This document shows, in pieces, positions 14,468 to 22,158 of a stretch of DNA of 37,087 nucleotides. Positions within the stretch are counted from its first letter, which is position 1, and each line of letters starts with the position of its first letter. Location: positions 1 to 37,087 of the forward strand of contig DJXD01000060.1 of the NCBI GenBank assembly GCA_002449585.1. Direction: 5' to 3'. The stretch comes from Ruminococcus sp. UBA7013. GTDB taxonomy: Bacteria > Bacillota > Clostridia > Oscillospirales > Ruminococcaceae. Position numbers and translations under genes: made by a program. Below the pieces are notes generated by a model. It saw only the letters and a list, made by a program, of their open reading frames with translations, was not told the origin of the DNA and searched no databases.

Positions 14468-15316
14468 ATGAAAATTCTGAAAACCATTGAAGAAGTACGC
14501 TCTCAAATCAAAGAATGGAGAAAACAGGGACTCACGGTCGGATTAGTCCCCACAATGGGCTATCTTCATGAAGGACATGCCAGTCTGATTGATGCCTCTC
14601 ATAAAGAAAATGATAAAACTGTTGTATCTGATTTTGTGAATCCTATGCAATTTGGCCCTTCTGAAGATCTTGAAAGTTACCCTAGAGATATTGCACATGA
14701 TGCAAAACTTGTGGAAGCTCATGGCGGTGATTTGATCTTTCATCCTGAACCTGCCGAAATGTATCATGAAGGCTTTTCTTCTTTTGTGGATATGACTGTC
14801 CTCACACAGGAACTTTGTGGGCTCAGCCGTCCAGTACATTTCAGAGGTGTCTGCACAGTCGTAACAAAGCTTTTTAATATCATCCAGCCTGATCGGGCTT
14901 ATTTTGGAAAAAAAGATGCTCAACAGCTGGCAGTGATCCAGCATATGGTGGATGATCTGAATATGAATATTGAAATTATTGGCTGTCCGATTGTCCGGGA
15001 AGAAGATGGACTTGCCAAAAGCTCCAGAAATACATATCTTAATGCAGAAGAAAGAAAAGCCGCTCTTGTACTTTCCAAAGCAATCTTTCTCGGCATGCAA
15101 ATGGTAAAAGATGGAGAAAAAGAATCCGCTGTGATCATTCAGAAAATGCAGGAAACTATTGCAGCAGAACCACTTGCAAAAGCAGATTATGTTAAAATTG
15201 TAGACTGTACCACAATGCAGCAGATTCCTTCTTTGGATCGTCCGGCACTCTGTGCGATTGCTGTTTATATCGGCAAAACACGGCTGATTGATAATTTCTT
15301 TACAGAAGATCTATAA
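14468..15316 (+). CDS. panC: Pantothenate synthetase (pantoate-beta-alanine ligase)
   Basis: Joins pantoate and beta-alanine with ATP. The 282 residues carry the nucleotidyl-transferase HIGH-like motif in PTMGYLHEGHASLI, NPMQFGPSEDLESYPRD, GKKDAQQLAVIQ, and the KMSKS-like part VREEDGLAKSSRNTYL. It starts one base after panB and stands 13 bases before panD. Confidence 0.96.
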   Translation: MKILKTIEEVRSQIKEWRKQGLTVGLVPTMGYLHEGHASLIDASHKENDKTVVSDFVNPMQFGPSEDLESYPRDIAHDAKLVEAHGGDLIFHPEPAEMYHEGFSSFVDMTVLTQELCGLSRPVHFRGVCTVVTKLFNIIQPDRAYFGKKDAQQLAVIQHMVDDLNMNIEIIGCPIVREEDGLAKSSRNTYLNAEERKAALVLSKAIFLGMQMVKDGEKESAVIIQKMQETIAAEPLAKADYVKIVDCTTMQQIPSLDRPALCAIAVYIGKTRLIDNFFTEDL

Positions 15317-15329
15317 GAAAGGAGCTATC

Positions 15330-15713
15330 ATGCAGCTGTCCATCCTGAAAAGTAAAATCCACCGTGCTGTGATCACACAGGCGGAATTAAATTATGTCGG
15401 AAGTATTACCATAGATGAAAAACTCATGCAAGCAGCTGGCCTTTATGAATATGAACATGTTCATGTTGTAAATATCAACAGCGGAAGCCGCATAGAAACG
15501 TATGTGATCGCCGGAGAATATGGCAGTGGTGTTATCTGTCTTAATGGTGCGGCGGCTCGTTCTGGTCAGAAAGGTGATACTATTATTATCATGTCTTATG
15601 CTTCTGTCACACCGGAAGAAATCGGCGACCATCATCCAAAAGTGGTATTTGTCAATGAAAAAAATGAAATCATTCAGACAGCCGATTATGAAAAACATGG
15701 AAAATTGATATAA
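15330..15713 (+). CDS. panD: Aspartate 1-decarboxylase precursor
   Basis: Makes beta-alanine from aspartate for panC. The 127-residue proenzyme cleaves itself between Gly24 and Ser25 (NYVGSITID), and Ser25 becomes the pyruvoyl cofactor. RSGQKGD and the Tyr of GEYGSGVICLNGAAA are typical. AGAAAGGAG lies before ATG 15330; an upstream in-frame start would lie inside panC. Last gene of the operon, before a strong terminator. Confidence 0.95.
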   Translation: MQLSILKSKIHRAVITQAELNYVGSITIDEKLMQAAGLYEYEHVHVVNINSGSRIETYVIAGEYGSGVICLNGAAARSGQKGDTIIIMSYASVTPEEIGDHHPKVVFVNEKNEIIQTADYEKHGKLI

Positions 15714-15719
15714 AAAATC

Positions 15720-15750
15720 ATCCCCCGCCTGAAAAGACGGGGGATTTTTT
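15720..15750. terminator. Bidirectional terminator between panD and SGNH gene
   Basis: ATCCCCCG (15720-15727) pairs with CGGGGGAT (15738-15745). TTTTTT follows on the + strand, and on the - strand the stem is followed, after a few bases, by a T-run as well. It serves panBCD and the convergent operon from 19464. Confidence 0.88.
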
Positions 15751-16816
15751 AGTCCAATATCATCCAATCATCAGCAAGCAGATCTTCTTGCGATGCCAGC
15801 CACGGCACAAGCCGGCCATCTGTTTTTAAGGAAATATATGGCATTAATTCAGCATCAGATTTCTTTTTCTCCACTGGAACGGAAATCCGGAGAAGAATCC
15901 CAGATTCCCAGCTTTTTCGAGTCACATCTTTTCCATCTTTTAAAGCAGAAAGAGCCTGCTGAAAAATCACCAGCGGACGGCTTTCTTCTGTGATCGTCTG
16001 TTGACAAAGCCATTCTGTCCAGCGTTCATAATCCCAGGCAGATACATGTATTCCATCATCACTATATTCTTCTGATAAATAGCCTTCTTCATTATCAAAT
16101 AGCGGATTGACATCTAAATAGAAACTTGTGATTCCATCGGCCATTTCTTCAATATAGCTATTGGCTGTATTAAGCTTTTCATTGCTAATGCCGGGCTGAT
16201 CTATTCCCACTTGCTTTGATACATGCAGATTAGCCATCAGAAAAATAAGCGCATCAGGGACTTGTTCCCGGATCTGTGTATATAACTGATTTATATTATT
16301 TTTAAATTCATCCAGACCAAATATAATTTCATTCAATCCCAGCATGATATATATTTTCCCATAATCATTATTTTCAAGCGTTTCCGTCAATGTCATTCCG
16401 TCGATCTCCGTGCCAGATAAAATATCTGCGGCTGAAAGTCCGCCTGTACAGAAAAAATCTGCATTTGAAATTGTTCCAAAATTATAAATCCCGACCATAC
16501 GAGAATCACCTATTAATAATGCGTCATCAAAATAAGATACATCACTTTCTACAAATGTAAGTACTGGAATGGTTTCCTCCTGAATTTCTTCTAAATCTTC
16601 TGTCAGTTCTTCTTGTGGCTGTGTCTCTTCTGATAACTCCTGTTCTGGCACCTCCTCGCTGATTGTTTCCGCCTCTGTGGAATGATGATAAATCTCTTTC
16701 AGCATAAATGGCGCAGCAATCAGCCATAGCATTCCCAAAAGTCCAATATAAAAAAATCTTCTGAATTTCCTGAAAGAAAATCCCCTCTTGATTGTAGCTT
16801 TCAGTGTTGTCTTCAT
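15749..16816 (-). CDS. Membrane-anchored SGNH hydrolase with C-terminal DUF2829/Tad2-like domain (B)
   Basis: A 355-residue surface protein. A basic N-terminus is followed by one membrane helix (about 21-40), an acidic Glu/Gln linker (45-85), an SGNH/GDSL esterase domain (about 85-280) with nucleophile Ser105 (LIGDSR), Asn in MLGLNE, and Asp/His in DDGIHVSAW, and a C-terminal domain (281-355). This last part (FQQALSALKDGKDVTRKSW, PYISLKTDGRLVPWLASQ, EDLLADDW) fits DUF2829, the fold of the phage anti-Thoeris protein Tad2. With the MBOAT gene of the same operon, the SGNH domain likely moves or removes O-acetyl groups on a cell surface polymer. A DUF2829 domain outside the cell is unexpected. 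It overlaps its paralogue by four bases. Confidence 0.88.
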   Translation of the reverse strand: MKTTLKATIKRGFSFRKFRRFFYIGLLGMLWLIAAPFMLKEIYHHSTEAETISEEVPEQELSEETQPQEELTEDLEEIQEETIPVLTFVESDVSYFDDALLIGDSRMVGIYNFGTISNADFFCTGGLSAADILSGTEIDGMTLTETLENNDYGKIYIMLGLNEIIFGLDEFKNNINQLYTQIREQVPDALIFLMANLHVSKQVGIDQPGISNEKLNTANSYIEEMADGITSFYLDVNPLFDNEEGYLSEEYSDDGIHVSAWDYERWTEWLCQQTITEESRPLVIFQQALSALKDGKDVTRKSWESGILLRISVPVEKKKSDAELMPYISLKTDGRLVPWLASQEDLLADDWMILD

Positions 16817-18039
16817 GATGAATTTCCCCCTGTCAGATACCAGTCATCTGCAAGCATATCCTCCTGACTTGCTGTCCATAATACTCTGGTATCATCTGCT
16901 TTTTTCATCTGCATGATTTGATTTTCTTCATCAGAAACCAGTTCAATCCAGATTTTTTCATTTCCCCAGCTTTTCCGGGAAATCAATTTGCCTTTTTTCA
17001 GTTCTTCTATACCTCGGCCGAAATCAAATGCAGGTAATCCGGCAAGACGGCTTTCTCCTGTAATCGTATGCTGGCAAAGCCATTCACACCATTGTGGATA
17101 ATATGTAGCATAAGGATGTACCCCATCGCCGGAAGCATCCTCCGGGAGATAACCCTCTTCATCATCAAATAGCGGATTGACATCTAAATAAAAACTTGTT
17201 TTTCCGTCAGCCATTTCTTCTATAATCTGATTCAATACATTCAGGCGTTCATTGCTTTCAGAAGGCGAATCAATGCCCAGTTGCTTTGATACATGCAGAT
17301 TAGCCATCAGAAAAATCAAAGCATCAGGGGCTTGCTCCCGGATTTCAGAAATCAGCTGCGTCATGTTGATTTTAAAGCTTTCCGGACTGTCAGCGACTTC
17401 ATTCTGACCAAGCATAATATAAATCTTCCCATAATCTTTAGAAGAAAGCTTTTCTGAGAGCGTTACGCCTTTGACAGGATTATCATTGATGACTTTAAAA
17501 GCAGAAAGGCCAAGCGCACATAAAAAATCTGCATTCTGAAGCGTGCCATAATCTCTAATATCTTCCGTTCTGGAATCACCGATAAATAACGCATCATCAA
17601 AATAAGAAGGACTGCTTTCCACGAATGCAAGTACTGGCTCTGTTGTCTCCTGATTTTCTTCTGGATTCTGTTCTTCCTGCTGTTCATTGGTTTCTGCTTC
17701 CGGATCATCATTTTCCGGCACATAAGCAGGCGCATCCACTGCCACAGCTCTTGTATCCGGATTTTCATGGAGTACTTCCATGATGATCAGCGGTGATGAA
17801 ATCAGAAATACAAAGCCCAGCAATGCCGCCCTGACATACTGTGTCACAGCCGATTTTTCATTTATATTTTCATCCTCTGGAAGAATCGGGATTTCTGATT
17901 CTTCCGGCATTTCTTTCTGTTCTGCTTCTTGTTTCAAAGCAGGCTTCTCCGGCTTTTTGAAAATAGCTTTTAATTTTTTGAGAAATGCATTCCCATCAGA
18001 AGGCTTTTTCTGCTTCTTCTTTTTTTGCTTTTTATTCAT
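16813..18039 (-). CDS. Membrane-anchored SGNH hydrolase with C-terminal DUF2829/Tad2-like domain (A)
   Basis: A 408-residue paralogue of the next gene. It has a Lys-rich cytoplasmic segment (1-66), one membrane helix (about 69-90), an acidic linker, the SGNH domain with Ser156 (FIGDSR), Asn in MLGQNE and Asp/His in GDGVHPYAT, and a C-terminal DUF2829/Tad2-like domain (about 338-408: GIEELKKGKLISRKSW, LWTASQEDMLADDWYL). The middle of both paralogues is nearly the same (PDALIFLMANLHVSKQ), so they are a fairly recent duplication, while the cytoplasmic tails differ. It sits 24 bases after the MBOAT gene. AAAGGGCGATATT supports ATG 18039. The likely role is a partner in surface O-acylation, as PatB, AlgJ or DltD act with their MBOAT proteins. 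Confidence 0.88.
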   Translation of the reverse strand: MNKKQKKKKQKKPSDGNAFLKKLKAIFKKPEKPALKQEAEQKEMPEESEIPILPEDENINEKSAVTQYVRAALLGFVFLISSPLIIMEVLHENPDTRAVAVDAPAYVPENDDPEAETNEQQEEQNPEENQETTEPVLAFVESSPSYFDDALFIGDSRTEDIRDYGTLQNADFLCALGLSAFKVINDNPVKGVTLSEKLSSKDYGKIYIMLGQNEVADSPESFKINMTQLISEIREQAPDALIFLMANLHVSKQLGIDSPSESNERLNVLNQIIEEMADGKTSFYLDVNPLFDDEEGYLPEDASGDGVHPYATYYPQWCEWLCQHTITGESRLAGLPAFDFGRGIEELKKGKLISRKSWGNEKIWIELVSDEENQIMQMKKADDTRVLWTASQEDMLADDWYLTGGNSS

Positions 18040-18063
18040 AATATCGCCCTTTCTGTTGTTATA

Positions 18064-19464
18064 TCAGAATCGGAAATATAAGAACGGATCATTCATTCCC
18101 TGATACATGCAGTAAACACAGGCAATAAATATTCCTCCATACCAGACGGCTGTGATCATCGGCTTGCTTTTCAGCTTCTGCGCCAGTTTCCCCGGCAATG
18201 GTGTACAGAAAATAACTGCCGCAAGAAAATATTTCCAATACACATCCCATGATTTTACATAATCGCCCGAAATCACACGAAATTCTTCATGAGGCAGAAA
18301 CGGCAGAAGCTTCTGAAAATAAACGCCCAGCAAATGTATATCTGTAATTGCGAAGATTGTCCACGAAAGTGGGATCAATGCCAACATATAGTAATGCCCC
18401 ACAACTCTATGCTGATTTAAATATTTTCCTGTCAAGAATTTTTCACTCAGCAAAATTAAAAACAGCACAAATCCCCATAAAATAAAATTCCAGCTTGCTC
18501 CATGCCAAAATCCTGTAAATAACCAGACAATCAGCATATTCCGGATCGTTTTCAATGTCCCCTGCCGATTACCACCAAGTGGAATATAAATATATGATTT
18601 GAACCATGAACCAAGAGTCATATGCCATCTTCTCCAGAATTCTGTCATCGTAACAGACAGATAGGGCTGATCAAAATTCTGCGGCAGATGAAAGCCCATC
18701 AAAAGCCCCATCCCGATCGCCATCAGAGAATAGCCATAAAAATCAAAATAAATCTGAAAAGAATAGGCAAATATTCCCATCCATGCCAGCGGCGTTGAAA
18801 TACTCTTATAGCCAATTGTGCCAATATCACTCCATAATCCGCCGATTTGATTCGCAATCAGAATTTTATATCCAAGTCCGGCAGTAAAAATTCTTAATCC
18901 CTGATCAATCTGATGCAAAGAATGCTTTCGGCTTTGTAATTCTTCTGCAACTGTTGTATATGTCACAATAGGCCCTGCAATCAGCTGGGGAAACATGGAA
19001 ATATATGCCCCGTAATGAATCAGATTTGTCGCCGCTTTTGTCTCTTTTCTGTAAACATCTGCCAGATAAGAAAGTGTCTGAAACGTATAGAAACTAATCC
19101 CAATCGGCAGTAGAATCGACCGCTCCGGAATTTTTGTATGCAGCAAAGCATTAATATTTGCGCTGAAAAATCCTGAATACTTGAAAAACAGAAGCCAGAA
19201 ACTGTTATAGACTATCCCAATAATTAACAATAATTTTTTATGCTTCTCTGTATCTTCAATCATCCGTCCCAAGGCATAATTAATAACAATCGTTTGCAGG
19301 AACAGCAGAATATAAACAGGCGCATCCAAAACACCCCTACTATAAAAAATAATGCTTCCCAGAAAAAGCACTGCATTTTTCAACTGATTTCCCGGTACAA
19401 GTGCATATATCAGGAAAAACACCGGCATAAAAATAAAAATAAACTTTAAACTGCTAAATACCAA
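18064..19464 (-). CDS. MBOAT-family O-acyltransferase (AlgI/PatA/DltB type)
   Basis: Moves acyl groups across the membrane to be put on an extracellular polymer. A 466-residue protein with about eleven helices; motifs YFDFYGYSLMAIGMG, FWRRWHMTLGSW, YIPLGGNRQG and FTGFWHGASWNF with the catalytic His at about 321, matching AlgI. I place the start at TTG 19464: AAGGAGGAGG (19480-19471) lies six bases before it, the protein then begins VFSSLKFIFIF as AlgI proteins do, and the promoter -10 box is at 19502-19497, so the ATG at 19488 would be at or next to the start of transcription. First gene of the operon with two SGNH proteins. Confidence 0.92.
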   Translation of the reverse strand: MVFSSLKFIFIFMPVFFLIYALVPGNQLKNAVLFLGSIIFYSRGVLDAPVYILLFLQTIVINYALGRMIEDTEKHKKLLLIIGIVYNSFWLLFFKYSGFFSANINALLHTKIPERSILLPIGISFYTFQTLSYLADVYRKETKAATNLIHYGAYISMFPQLIAGPIVTYTTVAEELQSRKHSLHQIDQGLRIFTAGLGYKILIANQIGGLWSDIGTIGYKSISTPLAWMGIFAYSFQIYFDFYGYSLMAIGMGLLMGFHLPQNFDQPYLSVTMTEFWRRWHMTLGSWFKSYIYIPLGGNRQGTLKTIRNMLIVWLFTGFWHGASWNFILWGFVLFLILLSEKFLTGKYLNQHRVVGHYYMLALIPLSWTIFAITDIHLLGVYFQKLLPFLPHEEFRVISGDYVKSWDVYWKYFLAAVIFCTPLPGKLAQKLKSKPMITAVWYGGIFIACVYCMYQGMNDPFLYFRF

Positions 19465-19496
19465 AAAAATCCTCCTCCTTTTTGCCATACTTTCCT

Positions 19497-19525
19497 ATTA
19501 TAGCACAACAAGATGAAAAAGTCAA
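19497..19525 (-). promoter_or_regulatory. Promoter of MBOAT-SGNH operon
   Basis: On the minus strand TTGACT (19525-19520), a 17-base spacer and TATAAT (19502-19497). Transcription should begin near 19490, which rules in favour of the TTG start at 19464. Confidence 0.85.
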
Positions 19526-19584
19526 TCCAAATTGATTCATTTTTCGACAAATACTATCTTTATTCCTGTATTCAAAAAATTTGC

Positions 19585-19613
19585 TTGATTTCCTTGTAAA
19601 TATATGCTATAAT
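19585..19613 (+). promoter_or_regulatory. Promoter of GGDEF gene
   Basis: TTGATT (19585-19590), a 17-base spacer, TATAAT (19608-19613), giving a leader of about 50 bases with the hairpin described next. Confidence 0.8.
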
Positions 19614-19643
19614 AAAAATAATCGATTTTCTGTTAAGACGAAA

Positions 19644-19674
19644 GGAGGGAGCGGCATTCCGCCGCCTTTTTATG
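19644..19674 (+). promoter_or_regulatory. Ribosome site separated from start codon by a hairpin
   Basis: GGAGG (19644-19648) lies 23 bases before ATG 19672, too far for normal initiation. In between, GCGGC (19651-19655) and GCCGC (19661-19665) pair around ATTCC. If the hairpin folds, the effective gap is about 8 bases. The alternative is that the GC-rich stem plus CTTTTT acts as an early terminator. Confidence 0.5.
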
Positions 19675-21399
19675 AAAAATCAAGAACCATTGACTTTTGT
19701 CAACTTAGCACTTGCGCTTTCCAGAGATTACAGCCGCCTGTTTGTGATAGATTCTGAAAATGATAGCTATGTAGAATATGCAACAGATGGAGATGAAAAA
19801 AAACTGATCCCCGTTTCAGGTGGTCAGGATTTCTTTAAAGATGTCCGCCGTGATACATTGGAACAGGTCTGGAAAGATGACCAGGAATATTTTCTGAATG
19901 CATTTCAGAAAGAAAACATCATGCAGGCATTGGAAAACGGAAAATCTTTTTCTCTCACATACAGACTTTCCATTGAAGGAAAACCTCGTTATTTTTTCTT
20001 GAAAACAATCCGTGCCAATAATCAAAATATTATCATTGGTGTACAGGATATTGATGAGCAAAAACGAAAAGAACTTGAAGCAGAAGCCGAAAAAAGAACC
20101 TATTCAGAAATTGCAGAAACATTGGCAAGCCTTTTTGAAGTTATTTATTATATTGATATCAATAATGGTTCTTATACAGAATATAGTTCAAGCGCAAGCT
20201 ATGCAAAGCTAGGATTTCATCAAAGTGGAGAAGATTTCTTTAAAAGAGCAAAAACAGATATGAAAAGGGTCATTCATCCTGATGATTGTGAAAGAATCAT
20301 GCATGAACTCCAACGCAATGTTTTACTTGATAATCTTAAAAAATTAGGCTCTGTCTCCCTGACATATCGGCAAGTTCTAGATGACAGAACACAATATATG
20401 AATCTGCTCGCTTTTTATCAGCAAAATCATACAGGACATATTGTTGTTGGTGTGCGGAATGTTGATGAACATGTCCGACATGAACAATCTATTCTAGCTC
20501 AAAGCCAGACTTTTAGCGATATTTCTACTGCATTGGCACAACGATATGAAATCATCTATCACGTCAATATCATCACCAATGAATATTTTGAATATACTAC
20601 TAATGATAAATATGCCAGATTAAAAAGCAGTACAAAAGGGAAAAACTTTTTTGCACAAACTCAAATCGATATACAACATGATATTTATCCTGATGATCTT
20701 CCTATGGTATCGATTTCTTTGCAGAAAGAAAATCTTCTGAAAAGCCTATCCGCTTTTGGCAAGACCATTCTGAACTATCGTCTCATAGTTGACGGCAGAC
20801 CGCAATATGTCTCCCTGTATGCCGTCCGACCAAAAGAAGATTCAGAACATATTATCATCGCCCTTGCAAATGTAGATGCTGCGAAACGCATGGAACTTGC
20901 TTATCAAAATGCATTAGATCTTGCAAATCGTGATGCCTTGACTGGCGTGAAAAATAAACGTGCTTATGTGCAATTTGAAATCCAGCTCGATGAACAGATC
21001 AAGAAAAAAGAAAATCCTTCTTTTGCTGTTGTCATCTGTGATGTGAACGGCCTGAAACAAGTAAATGATACACAAGGCCATAAGGCAGGAGATGACTTCA
21101 TTCGGAAAGCCTGTTCCGTTATCTGCAACACATTCAAGCATAGCCCAGTGTTCCGCATTGGCGGTGATGAATTTGCTGTTATCCTGAAAGGACAGGACTA
21201 TCTCCAACGCAAAGAACTCATCAACCAGCTGCATATTATTCTGAATCAGCAAAAAAACAATGAGCTACTATTGCTGGCTTCCGGTATTTCTGAATTTGAA
21301 CCTGAAAAAGATATTCGTGTGCAGGATGTTTTTGAACGAGCAGATGCTCTCATGTATCTTGATAAAAAACAGTGCAAAGCTTCCTTACTTCCCAGATAA
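19672..21399 (+). CDS. Diguanylate cyclase with three PAS-like repeats
   Basis: A 575-residue cytoplasmic protein; no membrane segment is seen. Three tandem repeats of about 120 residues (roughly 10-125, 135-270, 285-415) share a pattern of Y-EYxxxxxYxxL, DFF, a helix, SLTYR-type strand and a closing IIIGVxDID-type strand, which resembles PAS-like sensor modules. The GGDEF domain follows (about 425-575) with DALTGVKNKRAY, the metal site DVNGLKQVND, and an intact GGDEF at 497-501, so it should make cyclic di-GMP. The product-inhibition RxxD motif before GGDEF is not present (KHSP instead). It has its own promoter and stands alone. The signal sensed is unknown. Confidence 0.9.
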   Translation: MKNQEPLTFVNLALALSRDYSRLFVIDSENDSYVEYATDGDEKKLIPVSGGQDFFKDVRRDTLEQVWKDDQEYFLNAFQKENIMQALENGKSFSLTYRLSIEGKPRYFFLKTIRANNQNIIIGVQDIDEQKRKELEAEAEKRTYSEIAETLASLFEVIYYIDINNGSYTEYSSSASYAKLGFHQSGEDFFKRAKTDMKRVIHPDDCERIMHELQRNVLLDNLKKLGSVSLTYRQVLDDRTQYMNLLAFYQQNHTGHIVVGVRNVDEHVRHEQSILAQSQTFSDISTALAQRYEIIYHVNIITNEYFEYTTNDKYARLKSSTKGKNFFAQTQIDIQHDIYPDDLPMVSISLQKENLLKSLSAFGKTILNYRLIVDGRPQYVSLYAVRPKEDSEHIIIALANVDAAKRMELAYQNALDLANRDALTGVKNKRAYVQFEIQLDEQIKKKENPSFAVVICDVNGLKQVNDTQGHKAGDDFIRKACSVICNTFKHSPVFRIGGDEFAVILKGQDYLQRKELINQLHIILNQQKNNELLLLASGISEFEPEKDIRVQDVFERADALMYLDKKQCKASLLPR

Positions 21400-21451
21400 T
21401 GCTAAAATATCTATATAAACAAAAAATATCAAGAAAATTCAGGGAATATTG

Positions 21452-21480
21452 TTGACATTTTACTGGAAATATGATATAAT
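21452..21480 (+). promoter_or_regulatory. Promoter of first type VII effector module
   Basis: TTGACA (21452-21457), a 17-base spacer and TATAAT (21475-21480): a perfect consensus. It implies a leader of about 50 bases and places the first start codon at 21539. Confidence 0.88.
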
Positions 21481-21538
21481 ATTCTCAAAAGATCATGTTC
21501 TGCTTGATTTGTTTGAGCTATCAGAAAGGGGAATGCAT

Positions 21539-22141
21539 ATGTCCTGGTTTAATCCTACACCAGAAGAAGCCGCAGAAGAATATTATTCCGCTAAAACGCA
21601 TTATGCTCAGGCCGCAAAAGAACGGTTTGCGGCTAAAAATGCCGCTTTGCATTATCATGATGAACAAAATTATGTCAATCATCTGATGCAGGAAAGCTTT
21701 CATGATAAAATCAATTTTGAAAAACGTATAGAAGATATTCAAAATCTGATTCGCTTTTTGAGCGATGAAAATAAAATGCATTTGTTATCCGTTCCCCATG
21801 TTATAAATTATTATCAATCTTCTGCTGATCATGCCGGGACAAGCTACCGTGAAAGCATTCAATCTCCGGATCTTTCAGCGGCAGATCTCAGCACTGCACT
21901 GCGATGTGAATCTGTAGAGGAAAATATGCATTCTGCTCAGGCTCTCGCCTTGTTTCAGAAAGAACTTGCCAGACTGGAACAGGCTATTCAGGACATCAAT
22001 GCCAGAATTTCTCAGCTCACACAGATGACACAGGAACTTTCCCGGAAAATTATGCTCTGCGAACTGGAACAGGATAAATGGCGGAAAATGATGCTTTCTA
22101 GTGCCTATGATATGCAGCATTTTTCAAAATACAGAATTTAA
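21539..22141 (+). CDS. Type VII secretion helical partner protein (module 1)
   Basis: A 200-residue, almost all-helical protein without signal peptide. The N-terminal helices (EEYYSAKTHYAQAAKERFAA) and the end (WRKMMLSSAYDMQHF) are shared with the gene at 25152, while the middle differs. It resembles the DUF5082/YwqH-like small helical proteins that sit before LXG effectors and bind them for export; that match is tentative. The start at 21539 is set by the promoter at 21452-21480 and AAAGGGG; another ATG at 21533 is very near. It is followed after 17 bases by the effector-like gene. Confidence 0.72.
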   Translation: MSWFNPTPEEAAEEYYSAKTHYAQAAKERFAAKNAALHYHDEQNYVNHLMQESFHDKINFEKRIEDIQNLIRFLSDENKMHLLSVPHVINYYQSSADHAGTSYRESIQSPDLSAADLSTALRCESVEENMHSAQALALFQKELARLEQAIQDINARISQLTQMTQELSRKIMLCELEQDKWRKMMLSSAYDMQHFSKYRI

Positions 22142-22158
22142 GGGGTGTGATCTGAAAT

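Noticed and set aside
14543..15100. 185-codon open frame opposite panC
   Set aside because: A shadow of a certain gene, with no ribosome site and odd amino acid content.
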